Part shown: piece after piece, positions 17,997 to 26,565 of the stretch
Position numbering within the stretch: the stretch's first letter is position 1
How the letters are laid out: every line of letters begins with the position of its first letter
Source of the DNA: JAVJSU01 sp040219275
GTDB lineage: Bacteria; Chloroflexota; Anaerolineae; Aggregatilineales; Phototrophicaceae
Direction: 5' to 3'
DNA: 64,000 nt
Assembly (NCBI GenBank): GCA_040219275.1
Contig: JAVJSU010000006.1
Span: 93,283-157,282 of the forward strand
The notes under the pieces: model-generated
Seen by the model: only the letters and a program-made list of their open reading frames with translations
What the model was told of the DNA's origin: nothing
Database searches by the model: none
Program-made: the position numbers and the translations under genes

Positions 17997-18908
17997 CTAC
18001 CGATACCAATCTTTTATAATTATATTTGCAACTTTACCCCCTGTATAGATAGCATCTAATGCCCATCGACCGTTCTGAACGTCACCCACAGCCCATAAGT
18101 TTGTTACATTCGTTTGCTGAATGGTGTCGGTTTTCGCATGACCCTCGTCATCGATCTCCAAACCGAGATTTTCAATTAAGGTATGAACGAGTGGTAAAGG
18201 CTTTTTCGGCGGTATCCATAAAAGTGTACCGACTGCTACTTCCTCCCCGGTATCTAGAGATACAGCCTTAACTCTGCCATCTATATGATAGATTTGAGTG
18301 ATGCCGCCTTTGTGAACGGAAATGCCCGATGCGATCAGTTTGTCTTGATAATTGGAGTCAATTGACACATTGGCTTGTAATAGCAATTTAGTGTCTGATG
18401 TCCAGTTCTGCACCAGCGGCGGAAAGTGATGAGCCTTTCGTACAGACGAGGCTACGATTCCCCAGGCTCTATCTCGATTTTCATAACCATCACAATATGG
18501 ACAGGGAATGATGGTATCTGCCCAACATTCCGCAAAACCCGGAATATTGGGATACACATCACGATAGCCTACTGCCAGAATCACATGCTTCGCGCTGATC
18601 GATGTGCCTTCGTCACCTATCACATAAAACTCGCCATTATTCAGTTTTTCTATGTTTATGACTTGCTCGTGACAAAGCTCCGCACTTTGATAAACGGCTA
18701 TCTGTTTCCATGCGATCTCGCGGATTTCCGCAGGTCGTAATCCATCCAAACCGAGCAAATTATGTACACCATGTGATGCTGCATTACGCGGTGGCTGCGG
18801 ATCATCAAATACAATGATGCGCTTTCGGGTTCGTGCGAGTACAAGTGTTGCCTCCAAACCAGCTGGACCACCACCGATTACCGCAATATCATAGTGATTG
18901 TGTTGCAT
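17997..18908 (-). CDS. thioredoxin-reductase-like FAD/NAD(P) oxidoreductase
   Basis: A 303-residue protein from the ATG at 18908 (GGAG 6 nt upstream); an ATG 12 nt earlier lacks one. The FAD-binding motif AVIGGGPAGLEATLVLA is at residues 8-24, the redox-active pair CPYC is at about residue 137, and NLWAVGDVQNGRWA is the late FAD motif. Length and layout match low-molecular-weight thioredoxin reductases and their ferredoxin- or bacillithiol-linked relatives. No thioredoxin gene is adjacent. The next gene upstream is an MDR reductase only 15 bp away, so the two are one operon. Confidence 0.9.
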   Translation of the reverse strand: MQHNHYDIAVIGGGPAGLEATLVLARTRKRIIVFDDPQPPRNAASHGVHNLLGLDGLRPAEIREIAWKQIAVYQSAELCHEQVINIEKLNNGEFYVIGDEGTSISAKHVILAVGYRDVYPNIPGFAECWADTIIPCPYCDGYENRDRAWGIVASSVRKAHHFPPLVQNWTSDTKLLLQANVSIDSNYQDKLIASGISVHKGGITQIYHIDGRVKAVSLDTGEEVAVGTLLWIPPKKPLPLVHTLIENLGLEIDDEGHAKTDTIQQTNVTNLWAVGDVQNGRWALDAIYTGGKVANIIIKDWYR

Positions 18909-18923
18909 AATTATCTCCATTTT

Positions 18924-19910
18924 CTAAGATTTTCCCTGTTGGGCTACAGTGATGACCACATTCCCTTTTTTATGACCGGAGTCAACATAGCGATGAGCTT
19001 CGATCATATGCTCCAATGGATAACAGCGATCAATCACAGCTTTGATTTTCCCCGATTCAACCAGTTCTCTCAGGAAATCGAGATCATCTCTGGTTGGGGT
19101 TGCAGTTCCACCTATGAGTGTTTTGCCAGTTTTTCGGGAAACCAATTGCATTTGAATCAGGAGTGCCGGACCGGAAACTGCTTGAAGATAATTTCCAGGT
19201 TTGTTGAGCGAATTTAGAGCATCTGAAAGTAGCGTCTTACCAACTGTGTCGAAAATGATGTCGTAGGTCTTACCGTTTCTGGTAAAATCTTCACGGGTGT
19301 AATCGATAATATGATCTGCCCCCAGAGATTTCACCAATTCGATATTGGGTGTACTGCAAACCGCTGTAACTTCTGCACCAAAGTACTTAGCTATCTGAAT
19401 TGCCGATGTACCAACACTGCCAGACGCACCATAAATCAGCACCTGTTGTCCGCTTTTGATATTCCCGCGTTTCAGAAAATTTAAGGCGGTAACACCACCA
19501 AACGGAACGGCTACGGCTTCTTCATAGCTGATATTCGATGGTTTCATTGCCAGCGCACTATTCTCAGGCACACAGGCATACTCCGCATAGGCACTCAGTT
19601 GTGTTATGTCATAAGCATATACTTGATCACCCATCTTAAAACGTCTGACATCTTTACCGACGGCTTCAACTTCTCCTGCCAATACCATCCCCGGTATCGA
19701 TTTTTTAGGTTTTGTCAGACCCAGTGTCAGGCGAGCAGGAAGCCATAGTGAGCGTGGGACTGTGAAACTCCGCACCCGCGAATCCCCGGCTGTTACAGTT
19801 GTCGCATAGACTTTGACAAGGACTTCGTTATCAGCAGGAATGGGTTTTGTGACTTCTCGATATTCCAAAACTTCTGGTGAACCATATTTTGTTGCTACGA
19901 TTGCTTTCAT
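18924..19910 (-). CDS. MDR-superfamily NAD(P)-dependent reductase, paralogue of 10626-11621
   Basis: A 328-residue zinc-free medium-chain reductase. GMVLAGEVEAVGKDVRRFKMGD in the N-terminal domain and GASGSVGTSAIQIAKYFGA in the Rossmann domain are diagnostic. It shares with the product at 10626 the order and wording of most motifs (AEVTAVCST/ADHIIDYT), showing duplication within the island. The gene is followed at 15 bp by the thioredoxin-reductase-like gene. Likely a quinone or enone reductase. Confidence 0.88.
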   Translation of the reverse strand: MKAIVATKYGSPEVLEYREVTKPIPADNEVLVKVYATTVTAGDSRVRSFTVPRSLWLPARLTLGLTKPKKSIPGMVLAGEVEAVGKDVRRFKMGDQVYAYDITQLSAYAEYACVPENSALAMKPSNISYEEAVAVPFGGVTALNFLKRGNIKSGQQVLIYGASGSVGTSAIQIAKYFGAEVTAVCSTPNIELVKSLGADHIIDYTREDFTRNGKTYDIIFDTVGKTLLSDALNSLNKPGNYLQAVSGPALLIQMQLVSRKTGKTLIGGTATPTRDDLDFLRELVESGKIKAVIDRCYPLEHMIEAHRYVDSGHKKGNVVITVAQQGKS

Positions 19911-20010
19911 TGTGATTTCTCCTTATTTGAAATAGGTATTTAGTGTGTTCTGAGCAAAAATTGACAATTCGGTGGAGTGGGAAGGGCTTCGACCCTCCCC
20001 ATCATCTGGT

Positions 20011-20766
20011 CTATGCTACGCTGACCAGTTCATAGCTTGCGGATGGTGCAGGTTCAAAAGTTGTTTCCGTCTGCTTGAATCCTCTGGTGATAAGCCGGAT
20101 AGCCAGTATCAGTTCCCATGTAAAGATAGGGATTACAGTGACTCCTGCCAATAACGTCGTCTGGTCATAGGAGCCAAACATCTGGGCGACCGTGTAGGCG
20201 AAGATCAAGGGACCTCCGACCAGTCCTAGCACAGGGATGAAACGGGGTACAAGGCGAGATTTATACATCAGGTATGCCATGAATACCGTGTTTGTTCCGC
20301 AGACCAAGCCTGGTCCCAACAATAAAGTCCAGTTGTGGAATGACACAAGTACATTAGCGAATGTGATAAGGGTCATAGTGTCTGCATCGCTAGCCACCAT
20401 CATATTCTGGCGCAGTGCCACAAGCACCAAGAGTGGAAGAGCACCTACAATAATAACGCTTGCTTCCAGTGTGCGGAGTCCAATGTAGCCCAGTGCGACA
20501 CTTTCGTTCCAGCGTTTAACCGCAGGAAATAGTGCAAGTGAGGTGCCAACTACAGCCAGTGCAAGGATAACTTCGAGTAAAGCTCCCAATATCACTTGAG
20601 TGTCAAAACCTCTGCCGATGATGTAATGTGTATCCTTCAGGATAGGGTTGTACAATATGGCGGAACCAATGGCGGTGACATGTGTGATAAGGTAGAGTAT
20701 GCCGGCTGTCATCGCGTTCATTCGGAATATGTTTACACCTGTTATAGTCTGCTGTTGCGTGTTCAT
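20011..20766 (-). CDS. DUF4386 family membrane protein
   Basis: A 251-residue protein with six hydrophobic segments. The start region MNAMTAGILYLITHVTAIGSAI and the mid-segment GRGFDTQVILGALLEVILALAVVGTSLALFPAV are characteristic of DUF4386. Biochemical role unknown; the family is frequent in soil bacteria and Chloroflexota. A good GGAGAACAAC lies before the ATG at 20766. It sits upstream of the MDR gene and next to another multi-pass protein. Confidence 0.85.
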   Translation of the reverse strand: MNTQQQTITGVNIFRMNAMTAGILYLITHVTAIGSAILYNPILKDTHYIIGRGFDTQVILGALLEVILALAVVGTSLALFPAVKRWNESVALGYIGLRTLEASVIIVGALPLLVLVALRQNMMVASDADTMTLITFANVLVSFHNWTLLLGPGLVCGTNTVFMAYLMYKSRLVPRFIPVLGLVGGPLIFAYTVAQMFGSYDQTTLLAGVTVIPIFTWELILAIRLITRGFKQTETTFEPAPSASYELVSVA

Positions 20767-20843
20767 GTGTTGTTCTCCTTTTGGGTTATATAATTCACGA
20801 TATACATGGGTTTATTTTCTAAGTAGTGTTCCGCTATTGTTGT

Positions 20844-21560
20844 CTAGCGAACTTGTCGGTCAGACCAGAGCGAATATCCTAGCCATGTCAGACCCAAGCC
20901 AACCGGAATCGTCACTATCGACTCATAATCAGCAGGAAACATTGTGGCGACAGGAGCCAGAATAGTCCCGATGGCAAACAGTACACCTGCCGGGCGTGAC
21001 AGAATGCCAGCACGGAATGTTGCGATACCAAACAGCAGTCCACCGAACATATACAGGGGTCCTGATAGCATCCATAATGTCGGGAGGATTCCAAAGTCAA
21101 TCTCACTGGCAGTGCTGGTAAATATCCCCATGAAGCCGTCCACATACATCGGTGCTATGGTCGCCAACTGTGGCAAAATAAAGGCTTCAATGAAGGAAAA
21201 GCACATCACCATCGCCAGCCAGAGGCTGACCATGACAAAACCTGCCAGACCAAGTAAACCAGTCTTTTCTGCTTGTCTGACATAGAGTCCCGTCATGCCG
21301 TACAGTCCGAAGAAGGACAGGGCGATAGCAAAGATGTGAGCGATTTCCCAATCAGTAGTGGGAGCTGACGAAAGAACATTTGCTGGATGAAGTATTCCGA
21401 CAAATATATAACTTATTCCTGCTACCAGTGCCGATAAACCTGCCAAATGGGTGAGTTTTGTTGTGGTCATCGTCATTTTGCCCGCTTTGATAGCGTTTTG
21501 CTGTCCGATATTCATGTGGTTGTCGTCTTCAATAACTGCGGTCTGCGTAATAGTACTCAT
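20844..21560 (-). CDS. multi-pass membrane protein of unknown function
   Basis: A 238-residue protein with about seven hydrophobic segments, starting at an ATG with GGAGAC 7-8 nt upstream. Overall layout resembles the neighbouring DUF4386 protein (LAGLSALVAGISYIFVGILHP near the start), but I cannot assign it to that family with certainty. It lies in the same orientation between the small protein gene and the DUF4386 gene and is probably co-transcribed. Confidence 0.7.
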   Translation of the reverse strand: MSTITQTAVIEDDNHMNIGQQNAIKAGKMTMTTTKLTHLAGLSALVAGISYIFVGILHPANVLSSAPTTDWEIAHIFAIALSFFGLYGMTGLYVRQAEKTGLLGLAGFVMVSLWLAMVMCFSFIEAFILPQLATIAPMYVDGFMGIFTSTASEIDFGILPTLWMLSGPLYMFGGLLFGIATFRAGILSRPAGVLFAIGTILAPVATMFPADYESIVTIPVGLGLTWLGYSLWSDRQVR

Positions 21561-21619
21561 GTGGTTGTCTCCTTATTTGAACGAATGTGTTAAGTATTTA
21601 GGTTTAATATCTGAATCAT

Positions 21620-21865
21620 CTATCTGGCTTCACTACGATTGACAGAGATCAACAGTAGTCCTAAATCACGGATTTTCTTTAGCAAACCATGTAAGGCGGC
21701 TTGATCAACTACTGTGCCACTTAACAGTGTTTCGCCATTGTCTTCCAGTGTGATGGTCAAACCTTCAAACCAGTCTGCCCATTTTTTATCAAGGTGTCCC
21801 TTGATCCGAATCTCGTAATGTCCGGGTTCGTGATGTTGCTCATTGGATGGGGGTGGTATCGTCAT
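21620..21865 (-). CDS. small uncharacterised protein, paralogue of the 8699-8911 gene
   Basis: An 81-residue protein whose residues 16-78 align with the 70-residue product at 8699 (IRIKGHLDKKWADWFEGLTI, NGETLLSG, DQAALHGLL). No membrane segment or known motif. It is the first gene of an apparent minus-strand operon (membrane protein, DUF4386, MDR, thioredoxin-reductase-like) and lies right after the second MalT-like regulator. A cluster of TGGTGA half-sites occurs just upstream. Confidence 0.7.
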   Translation of the reverse strand: MTIPPPSNEQHHEPGHYEIRIKGHLDKKWADWFEGLTITLEDNGETLLSGTVVDQAALHGLLKKIRDLGLLLISVNRSEAR

Positions 21866-21951
21866 TCTGCGCCTCGTACATTATCCTCCTCTGGGTGAAT
21901 CTCCAGATGCTTGTATACGTTTCTTTGTTATAGAGAAGATACAGGTTAATG

Positions 21952-21992
21952 TGGTGAGCAGGCATCACCATATATGGTGATTGATGTGGTGA
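21952..21992 (-). promoter_or_regulatory. cluster of TGGTGA half-sites, operator candidate
   Basis: Four TGGTGA half-sites occur in 41 bp: 21952-21957 (+), 21965-21970 (-), 21975-21980 (+) and 21987-21992 (+). The middle two form the perfect palindrome ATCACCATATATGGTGAT (21964-21981). It stands about 90-130 bp upstream of the small-protein gene and just after the stop of the second regulator gene, a place equivalent to operator candidate 2. Binding is inferred. Confidence 0.5.
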
Positions 21993-22077
21993 TTCGTGAT
22001 TAGAAGACTGTGGAGAAAAAAGCCCTGACATGTGATTCGACACATCGATCAGGGCAGAAAGTGGCGTTTGTGCTTGC

Positions 22078-24768
22078 TTACAACAAATGAAGTTCCTCAG
22101 CCCGACGAATTGCTGAGCGACGGTTGTTTACACCGAGCTTGGTGTAAATGTTCTTGGTATGGGTGCGGATGGTGTTCAAGGATACAACAAGTTCACGCGC
22201 AATATCTGGTCCGTCTAGATCAGTTGCGAGCAAGCGAAGCACATCAAGCTCACGTTCGCTTAGTGGTTCGATTAAATTCTGATCGACTAATGGCTTGCTC
22301 TCAGGTTTATCAAAAGCTGTCAGGAGTTGGCGAACATAGCTTGGTCTGATGCCATGTTTTACGGCTTTTTCCAGCAGAGTCGACATGGCTGAACCTTCAT
22401 CAATAAACATTCGGACATAACCCTCTGGTTCGGCTAGCGTGAGGGCGCGTTCTAGTGGCACAAGTGCGGTAGACATATCACCCTGCATCTGGTGGGCTAG
22501 CGCAAGTAACACCAGAATTTCGATGAGGCTTCTTGTTCTCTCGCCATCTTCTGCCGCTTGCATTAGACGCTCTAATAGTCCTATAGCCTCACGGACGAAG
22601 TGATCAGACTGATCGTATTTGTACTGCGCCAAAAACACACGGGCTAGCGTGATATGTTCAAATTCTCGTAGATAACTCAGATCATCCTCAATAGATAGAG
22701 CCCGCTCACGCACCCATCCCAGCGCATCACCAAACCGCTCCTGTATGATCCATAGCCTCGTTTTCAATGCCGCGACAGGACGCACATTTGGGAAGAAGTC
22801 ACTCACATACAGTCGTTGTGCCTCGTGGAGCAGGGCAAGTGCAGTGTCCAAATCGCCTTCAGCCTGCCGTAAACGAGCCATTACAACACGCCAACGATAG
22901 GGGTGTTGAGGGAATCCAGTGTGTTCTCCCTGCTCCTCACTTCTCAGCAGAAACTGTTTAGCAACCTGTAAATTGTTATACTCGCAGTTGATCTCACTCA
23001 GTCCCACGTACATATCCGCCGTTCCGCGCATTCGAGGCTCGCCATGATCAAACGCAAGTTGTAATCCCCGCTCATAGATACGCACTGCTTCGTGGAGACG
23101 ACCTTGCACAATGCGTATATCCGCTAGTGCGAGTGTGCCACCGACTGCATCAGAGATATTTCCAGCTATCCTCAAATAATCCATCCCATCGGCAAACGCC
23201 CGATACGCTAGCTCAAGATCACCGCTTGTCCAGGATGCAAGACCTAGGATTGCCGATGCCGATCCGTGTAGCACATGATCGTCCTCAGGTATAAGATCAA
23301 GCACTCGTCGGGCATATGTCACGGTGTTGGTCAGATTGCCAAGAACCAGCGACAGTCCGGCACGATATAAAGCGATCCAACCCGGAAGACGACTCAATTC
23401 CTGTTTATTCATGACAATCATGTCTTCTGATTGTGTAGGTGTATCCAGCCATCGTTCAGCATTCCGTAAGCGTGTCTCAACGCTCTCAAGTTCACCGCAA
23501 GACAGTAAAGCTCCTACGTACTCCAAACTGAGAATAGGTCGAAGGTGGAATATATCGTCGGGGAGTGCTTTGAGCCATCCCAACAATGTGGATTCCTGTC
23601 TAGTTTGGCGCATAGCTGGTGCTGTTAATTCAACTAAGTTCGCGGCTCGCTCGAAATCTCTGGCGGCTAGGGCATGACGTATCGCATCGGTAGCTGATGC
23701 ATTATGTTCATACCACTCACTTGCCCGTATATGCAAAGTGGATACCTGATCGGTTTGCTCTGTCATCAAATGGGCATAAAGCACATCCGCAAAGAGGTGA
23801 TGATAGCGATACCAGTGACGCTTGTCATCCAGCGGAACAATAAAGAAGTTGCCCCGCACTAAAGCCTCTAAGCGTGCATTACTTCCCTGCTGACCGGTGA
23901 CAGCATCACACAGTGAGCCATTCAAGCGGTCAAGAATAGCTGTTTGGAGCAAGAAACTGCGAATACCTTCGGATTGACGCTGTAGAACCTCCTCAACCAG
24001 ATAATCTACGATGTAGTGGTTGTCTCCGGTGAAGGCTCTGACGAACTGAGCCACATCGTCGCGCCCACGCATGGAAAGAGCCGCCAGTTGCAGACCAGCA
24101 ATCCAACCTTCGGTGCGAGTTTCCAGTGCGGCAATCTGTTCAGTTGAGAGGTCTAGCCCCATTACTTGCTTGAGAAAATCGGCGGCTTCACTATGGGTAA
24201 AACGTAAATCTACAACACGCACTTCAGTCAATTGACCGCGCGCCCGTAAGCGTGCCAGAGGCAGATTGGGATCTTCACGGGTGGTGATGACAAGGTGCAT
24301 CTGTGTTGGCAGATGATCGAGCAGAAAGATAAGCGCATCATCAATCTGTTTTGAATCAACACTATGATAGTCATCAAGCACATAGACAAAATTTTCGGGC
24401 ATAATGGCGATTTCATTGACAAGAACTGTCAAGACCGATTCAATTGGAGGTGGTTGAGGAGATTGAAGTACGGACAAAATCTCTTCGCCTATAGTTGATG
24501 CTATCGTCTGCAAAGCGGCAACAAAGTAAGTCAGAAAGTATGTGGAATCCTTATCTCCCTCATCTAGTGATAACCATGCCGTCGGACGGTCATTATTGAT
24601 GACCCATTCGCTAACCAGTGTAGTTTTGCCAAAACCAGCGGGAGCGGCAATCAGCGTGAGTTTACCGCCTAGTCCCTCGTTCAGACGTTCGATCAAACGA
24701 CGACGAAGGACTAGCTTCGTTCGGGGTGAGGGAATGAAAAGTTTAGTCGCTAAAATTGGTATGCTCAT
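22078..24768 (-). CDS. MalT-like (LAL-type) LuxR family transcriptional activator 2
   Basis: An 896-residue regulator, same layout as the gene at 15173: Walker A APAGFGKTT (42-50), Walker B FVYVLDDYH, helical repeat region with DKRHWYRYHHLFADVL, and a C-terminal LuxR HTH (LSERELDVLRLLATDLDGPDIAREL). The ATG at 24768 is preceded by AGAGGG. It is probably divergent in inducer from its paralogue because the TPR-like region differs most. Genes to its left (21865 down to 17997) run on the same strand and are the likeliest targets. Confidence 0.92.
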   Translation of the reverse strand: MSIPILATKLFIPSPRTKLVLRRRLIERLNEGLGGKLTLIAAPAGFGKTTLVSEWVINNDRPTAWLSLDEGDKDSTYFLTYFVAALQTIASTIGEEILSVLQSPQPPPIESVLTVLVNEIAIMPENFVYVLDDYHSVDSKQIDDALIFLLDHLPTQMHLVITTREDPNLPLARLRARGQLTEVRVVDLRFTHSEAADFLKQVMGLDLSTEQIAALETRTEGWIAGLQLAALSMRGRDDVAQFVRAFTGDNHYIVDYLVEEVLQRQSEGIRSFLLQTAILDRLNGSLCDAVTGQQGSNARLEALVRGNFFIVPLDDKRHWYRYHHLFADVLYAHLMTEQTDQVSTLHIRASEWYEHNASATDAIRHALAARDFERAANLVELTAPAMRQTRQESTLLGWLKALPDDIFHLRPILSLEYVGALLSCGELESVETRLRNAERWLDTPTQSEDMIVMNKQELSRLPGWIALYRAGLSLVLGNLTNTVTYARRVLDLIPEDDHVLHGSASAILGLASWTSGDLELAYRAFADGMDYLRIAGNISDAVGGTLALADIRIVQGRLHEAVRIYERGLQLAFDHGEPRMRGTADMYVGLSEINCEYNNLQVAKQFLLRSEEQGEHTGFPQHPYRWRVVMARLRQAEGDLDTALALLHEAQRLYVSDFFPNVRPVAALKTRLWIIQERFGDALGWVRERALSIEDDLSYLREFEHITLARVFLAQYKYDQSDHFVREAIGLLERLMQAAEDGERTRSLIEILVLLALAHQMQGDMSTALVPLERALTLAEPEGYVRMFIDEGSAMSTLLEKAVKHGIRPSYVRQLLTAFDKPESKPLVDQNLIEPLSERELDVLRLLATDLDGPDIARELVVSLNTIRTHTKNIYTKLGVNNRRSAIRRAEELHLL

Positions 24769-25011
24769 ACAACCCTCTGCGGTTTCGATTCTGATGCAAC
24801 TTTCTTGCCTGACGACTGATAATTAGGGATGCTTAAGCCAATAAAAGCATGGGAAGCACTTAAAACGAAGGCTTATCAGGATTGGTTATTCTGAGATGCC
24901 TCCACTATGACTATTTTACATTATTCCCATACCATTTACGCTCCATAGACTGTCTTGATAGATCTGAGATATATAATCTAAAGTGTCGTATAAGCCGATT
25001 ATTCAACACAT
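24769..25011. other. upstream region of regulator 2
   Basis: This 243-bp gap holds the regulator promoter. I cannot point to a convincing -35/-10 pair. The right side borders the disrupted TOPRIM fragment. Confidence 0.4.
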
Positions 25012-25042
25012 TTATAGATTGAGCACCAAATGAGAAACTATT

Positions 25043-25944
25043 ACCGTGATTGCTAGTCGATGATATTGGTAAAGGCGAGAGCAATCAAACTCGCCCAAGC
25101 TTTCAGGTCAATACCGGAGTTGGTGCGTGCATGAAGTCGTTGGATGCCCATGGCTTCCAACTGAGAATAAACGGTTTCAATGCGTCTGCGATACAAGCGC
25201 AGGTCAAAATCATCTGCCCAAGTGTTGGGGGTCATGTTGTCACGACGCATGGAGACGAGGCGGACACCTGTATCTTCAAAAATGGTGCGTGCATCCTCGG
25301 CTGAAATATAGCCCTTGTCTCCAAACACGGTGGCACCAGGTGGGAGTAGATAAGCCAATTCGTGAATGGGTGTGAGATCATGCTCACTGGGAGGCAATAA
25401 ATCGAAGGCAACCGGAACACGTTGGGGAGTACAAATCAGGTGCAAACGCCAGCCGAAAATCTTTTCTCGCTTGGCGGCACAGTAGCCACAGTAGGGCTTG
25501 CCACGCACTTTTTTACAGCGTCGAGCGCGCACGCGCTTGCAGACAGGTAAGGGCATACTGTCGATGATGAATACCTCACCGTGTGCGAATATTTCGCCCA
25601 GTAAGGTCACTATGCCGTAGAGCCAATCCCCCAGCGCGTGGAGCCGACGATTGAACCGGGAGACACTCAACGCGGGAATATCGCCTAAACGCACGAGAAC
25701 ACTTAAGGCACATTCATGATGATTCTGGAAGTATTTTGCCGCCACAACAGCAACGATCAGCACTTCAGCCGCACTGACTGTGCTACGACCATCCTCTTGG
25801 TATCCATACGCTGTCCTCAGGTCTGCAATCACGCTATATGCCGTTACAATATAAGTATCGTTCATGTGGTTGCCTCGTCGAGTTTTGTTTGGTGACCTTA
25901 TTCTAACGAAAACCGCATGAACGTCATTAACTAGCAATCAGGGT
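25043..25944 (-). mobile_element. IS982-family insertion sequence, complete with target duplication
   Basis: A 902-bp element. Terminal inverted repeats are 25043-25063 and 25924-25944 (ACC(G/C)TGATTGCTAGT core, 18 of 21 matching). The 6-bp sequence ACTATT flanks both ends (25037-25042 and 25945-25950), a target-site duplication. It carries one transposase gene and interrupts the TOPRIM fragment. The intact repeats suggest a recent insertion. Confidence 0.93.
25053..25865 (-). CDS. IS982-family transposase
   Basis: A 270-residue DDE transposase from the ATG at 25865; the frame is open further upstream to 25937, so an earlier start is possible. First Asp in FIIDSMPLPVC, second in VFGDKGYIS, Glu in RRIETVYSQLE. 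The KPYCGYCAAKREKIFGWRLHLI stretch is typical of IS982. Length is close to the family norm, and no frameshift is seen, so it may be active. Confidence 0.9.
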   Translation of the reverse strand: MNDTYIVTAYSVIADLRTAYGYQEDGRSTVSAAEVLIVAVVAAKYFQNHHECALSVLVRLGDIPALSVSRFNRRLHALGDWLYGIVTLLGEIFAHGEVFIIDSMPLPVCKRVRARRCKKVRGKPYCGYCAAKREKIFGWRLHLICTPQRVPVAFDLLPPSEHDLTPIHELAYLLPPGATVFGDKGYISAEDARTIFEDTGVRLVSMRRDNMTPNTWADDFDLRLYRRRIETVYSQLEAMGIQRLHARTNSGIDLKAWASLIALAFTNIID

Positions 25945-26164
25945 ACTATTATGAATTTACAATCTGTGAAGTACACCATAAAAGCGAGAAGCCAGTTACG
26001 AATGTTTTCACGACCCATAATCAAATAAAAGTCATTAACATCTGTACCATATGGTACTTGAATACACTTCACAGCTTGTGAAATGCTATTAATCCACGCG
26101 ACGGCTCCTTGTCCTGCCGTATCTTCGTCCATACGAACGAAGATGCTAGGCGCAAGATGTGAAC

Positions 26165-26296
26165 TCATAGCATGAAAGTATCGCAGACAGCTAGCGTATC
26201 AAAATGGGTACAGAGCCTGCGACGTAGCTCCTCGGGTGTTAACTCGCCATCCAGTTGGCAAACAAACGCGTTTATTATGAACCCATCGGACCTCAA
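26165..26296 (-). CDS. short open frame upstream of the TOPRIM fragment (doubtful)
   Basis: A 43-residue frame from a TTG, ending in ATGA overlap with the next start. The text (FVCQLDGELTPEELRRRLCTHFDTLAVCDTFML) looks protein-like and lies on the strand and in the order expected for module A. No RBS and no known domain; it may be a remnant of a larger gene. The 26297-26565 stretch beyond holds nothing I can identify. Confidence 0.3.
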   Translation of the reverse strand: MRSDGFIINAFVCQLDGELTPEELRRRLCTHFDTLAVCDTFML

Positions 26297-26565
26297 TGGG
26301 ATTGCGCAAGAGACTTCTTACAGGTAACAGGTGTGTGCAATTTCGGGTGACATCAACCCTTCAGACAGACTGATCACATCGTGTTCACATGTTAAAAGAA
26401 CATATAAACTAAATCGTGATATTATCATTTTGAAATACATTGTTTTGATTTTACATAGGCATAAATTATCAAAATCTACACGTTGATTAAAAGTGAAATT
26501 TCACCTCAACCGCATTTCAAAAATTCTGTTTAACCCCTATAGTCCATAAACTTTTTGTCCGCGTA

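Larger units (their letters stand above)
25012..26168 (-). pseudogene. TOPRIM-domain (primase-like) fragment split by IS982
   Basis: With the insertion sequence and one target repeat removed, 26168-25945 joins 25036-25012 to give about 82 residues. The text RMDEDTAGQGAVAWIN then QVPYGTDVND is the DxDxAG...P.G.DxND pattern of TOPRIM domains in plasmid primases. Catalytic N-terminal parts are absent, so this was already a remnant or a very small protein before IS982 landed. Its ATG overlaps the stop of an upstream short frame by ATGA, typical of an operon. It follows the rep gene of module A. Confidence 0.65.
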
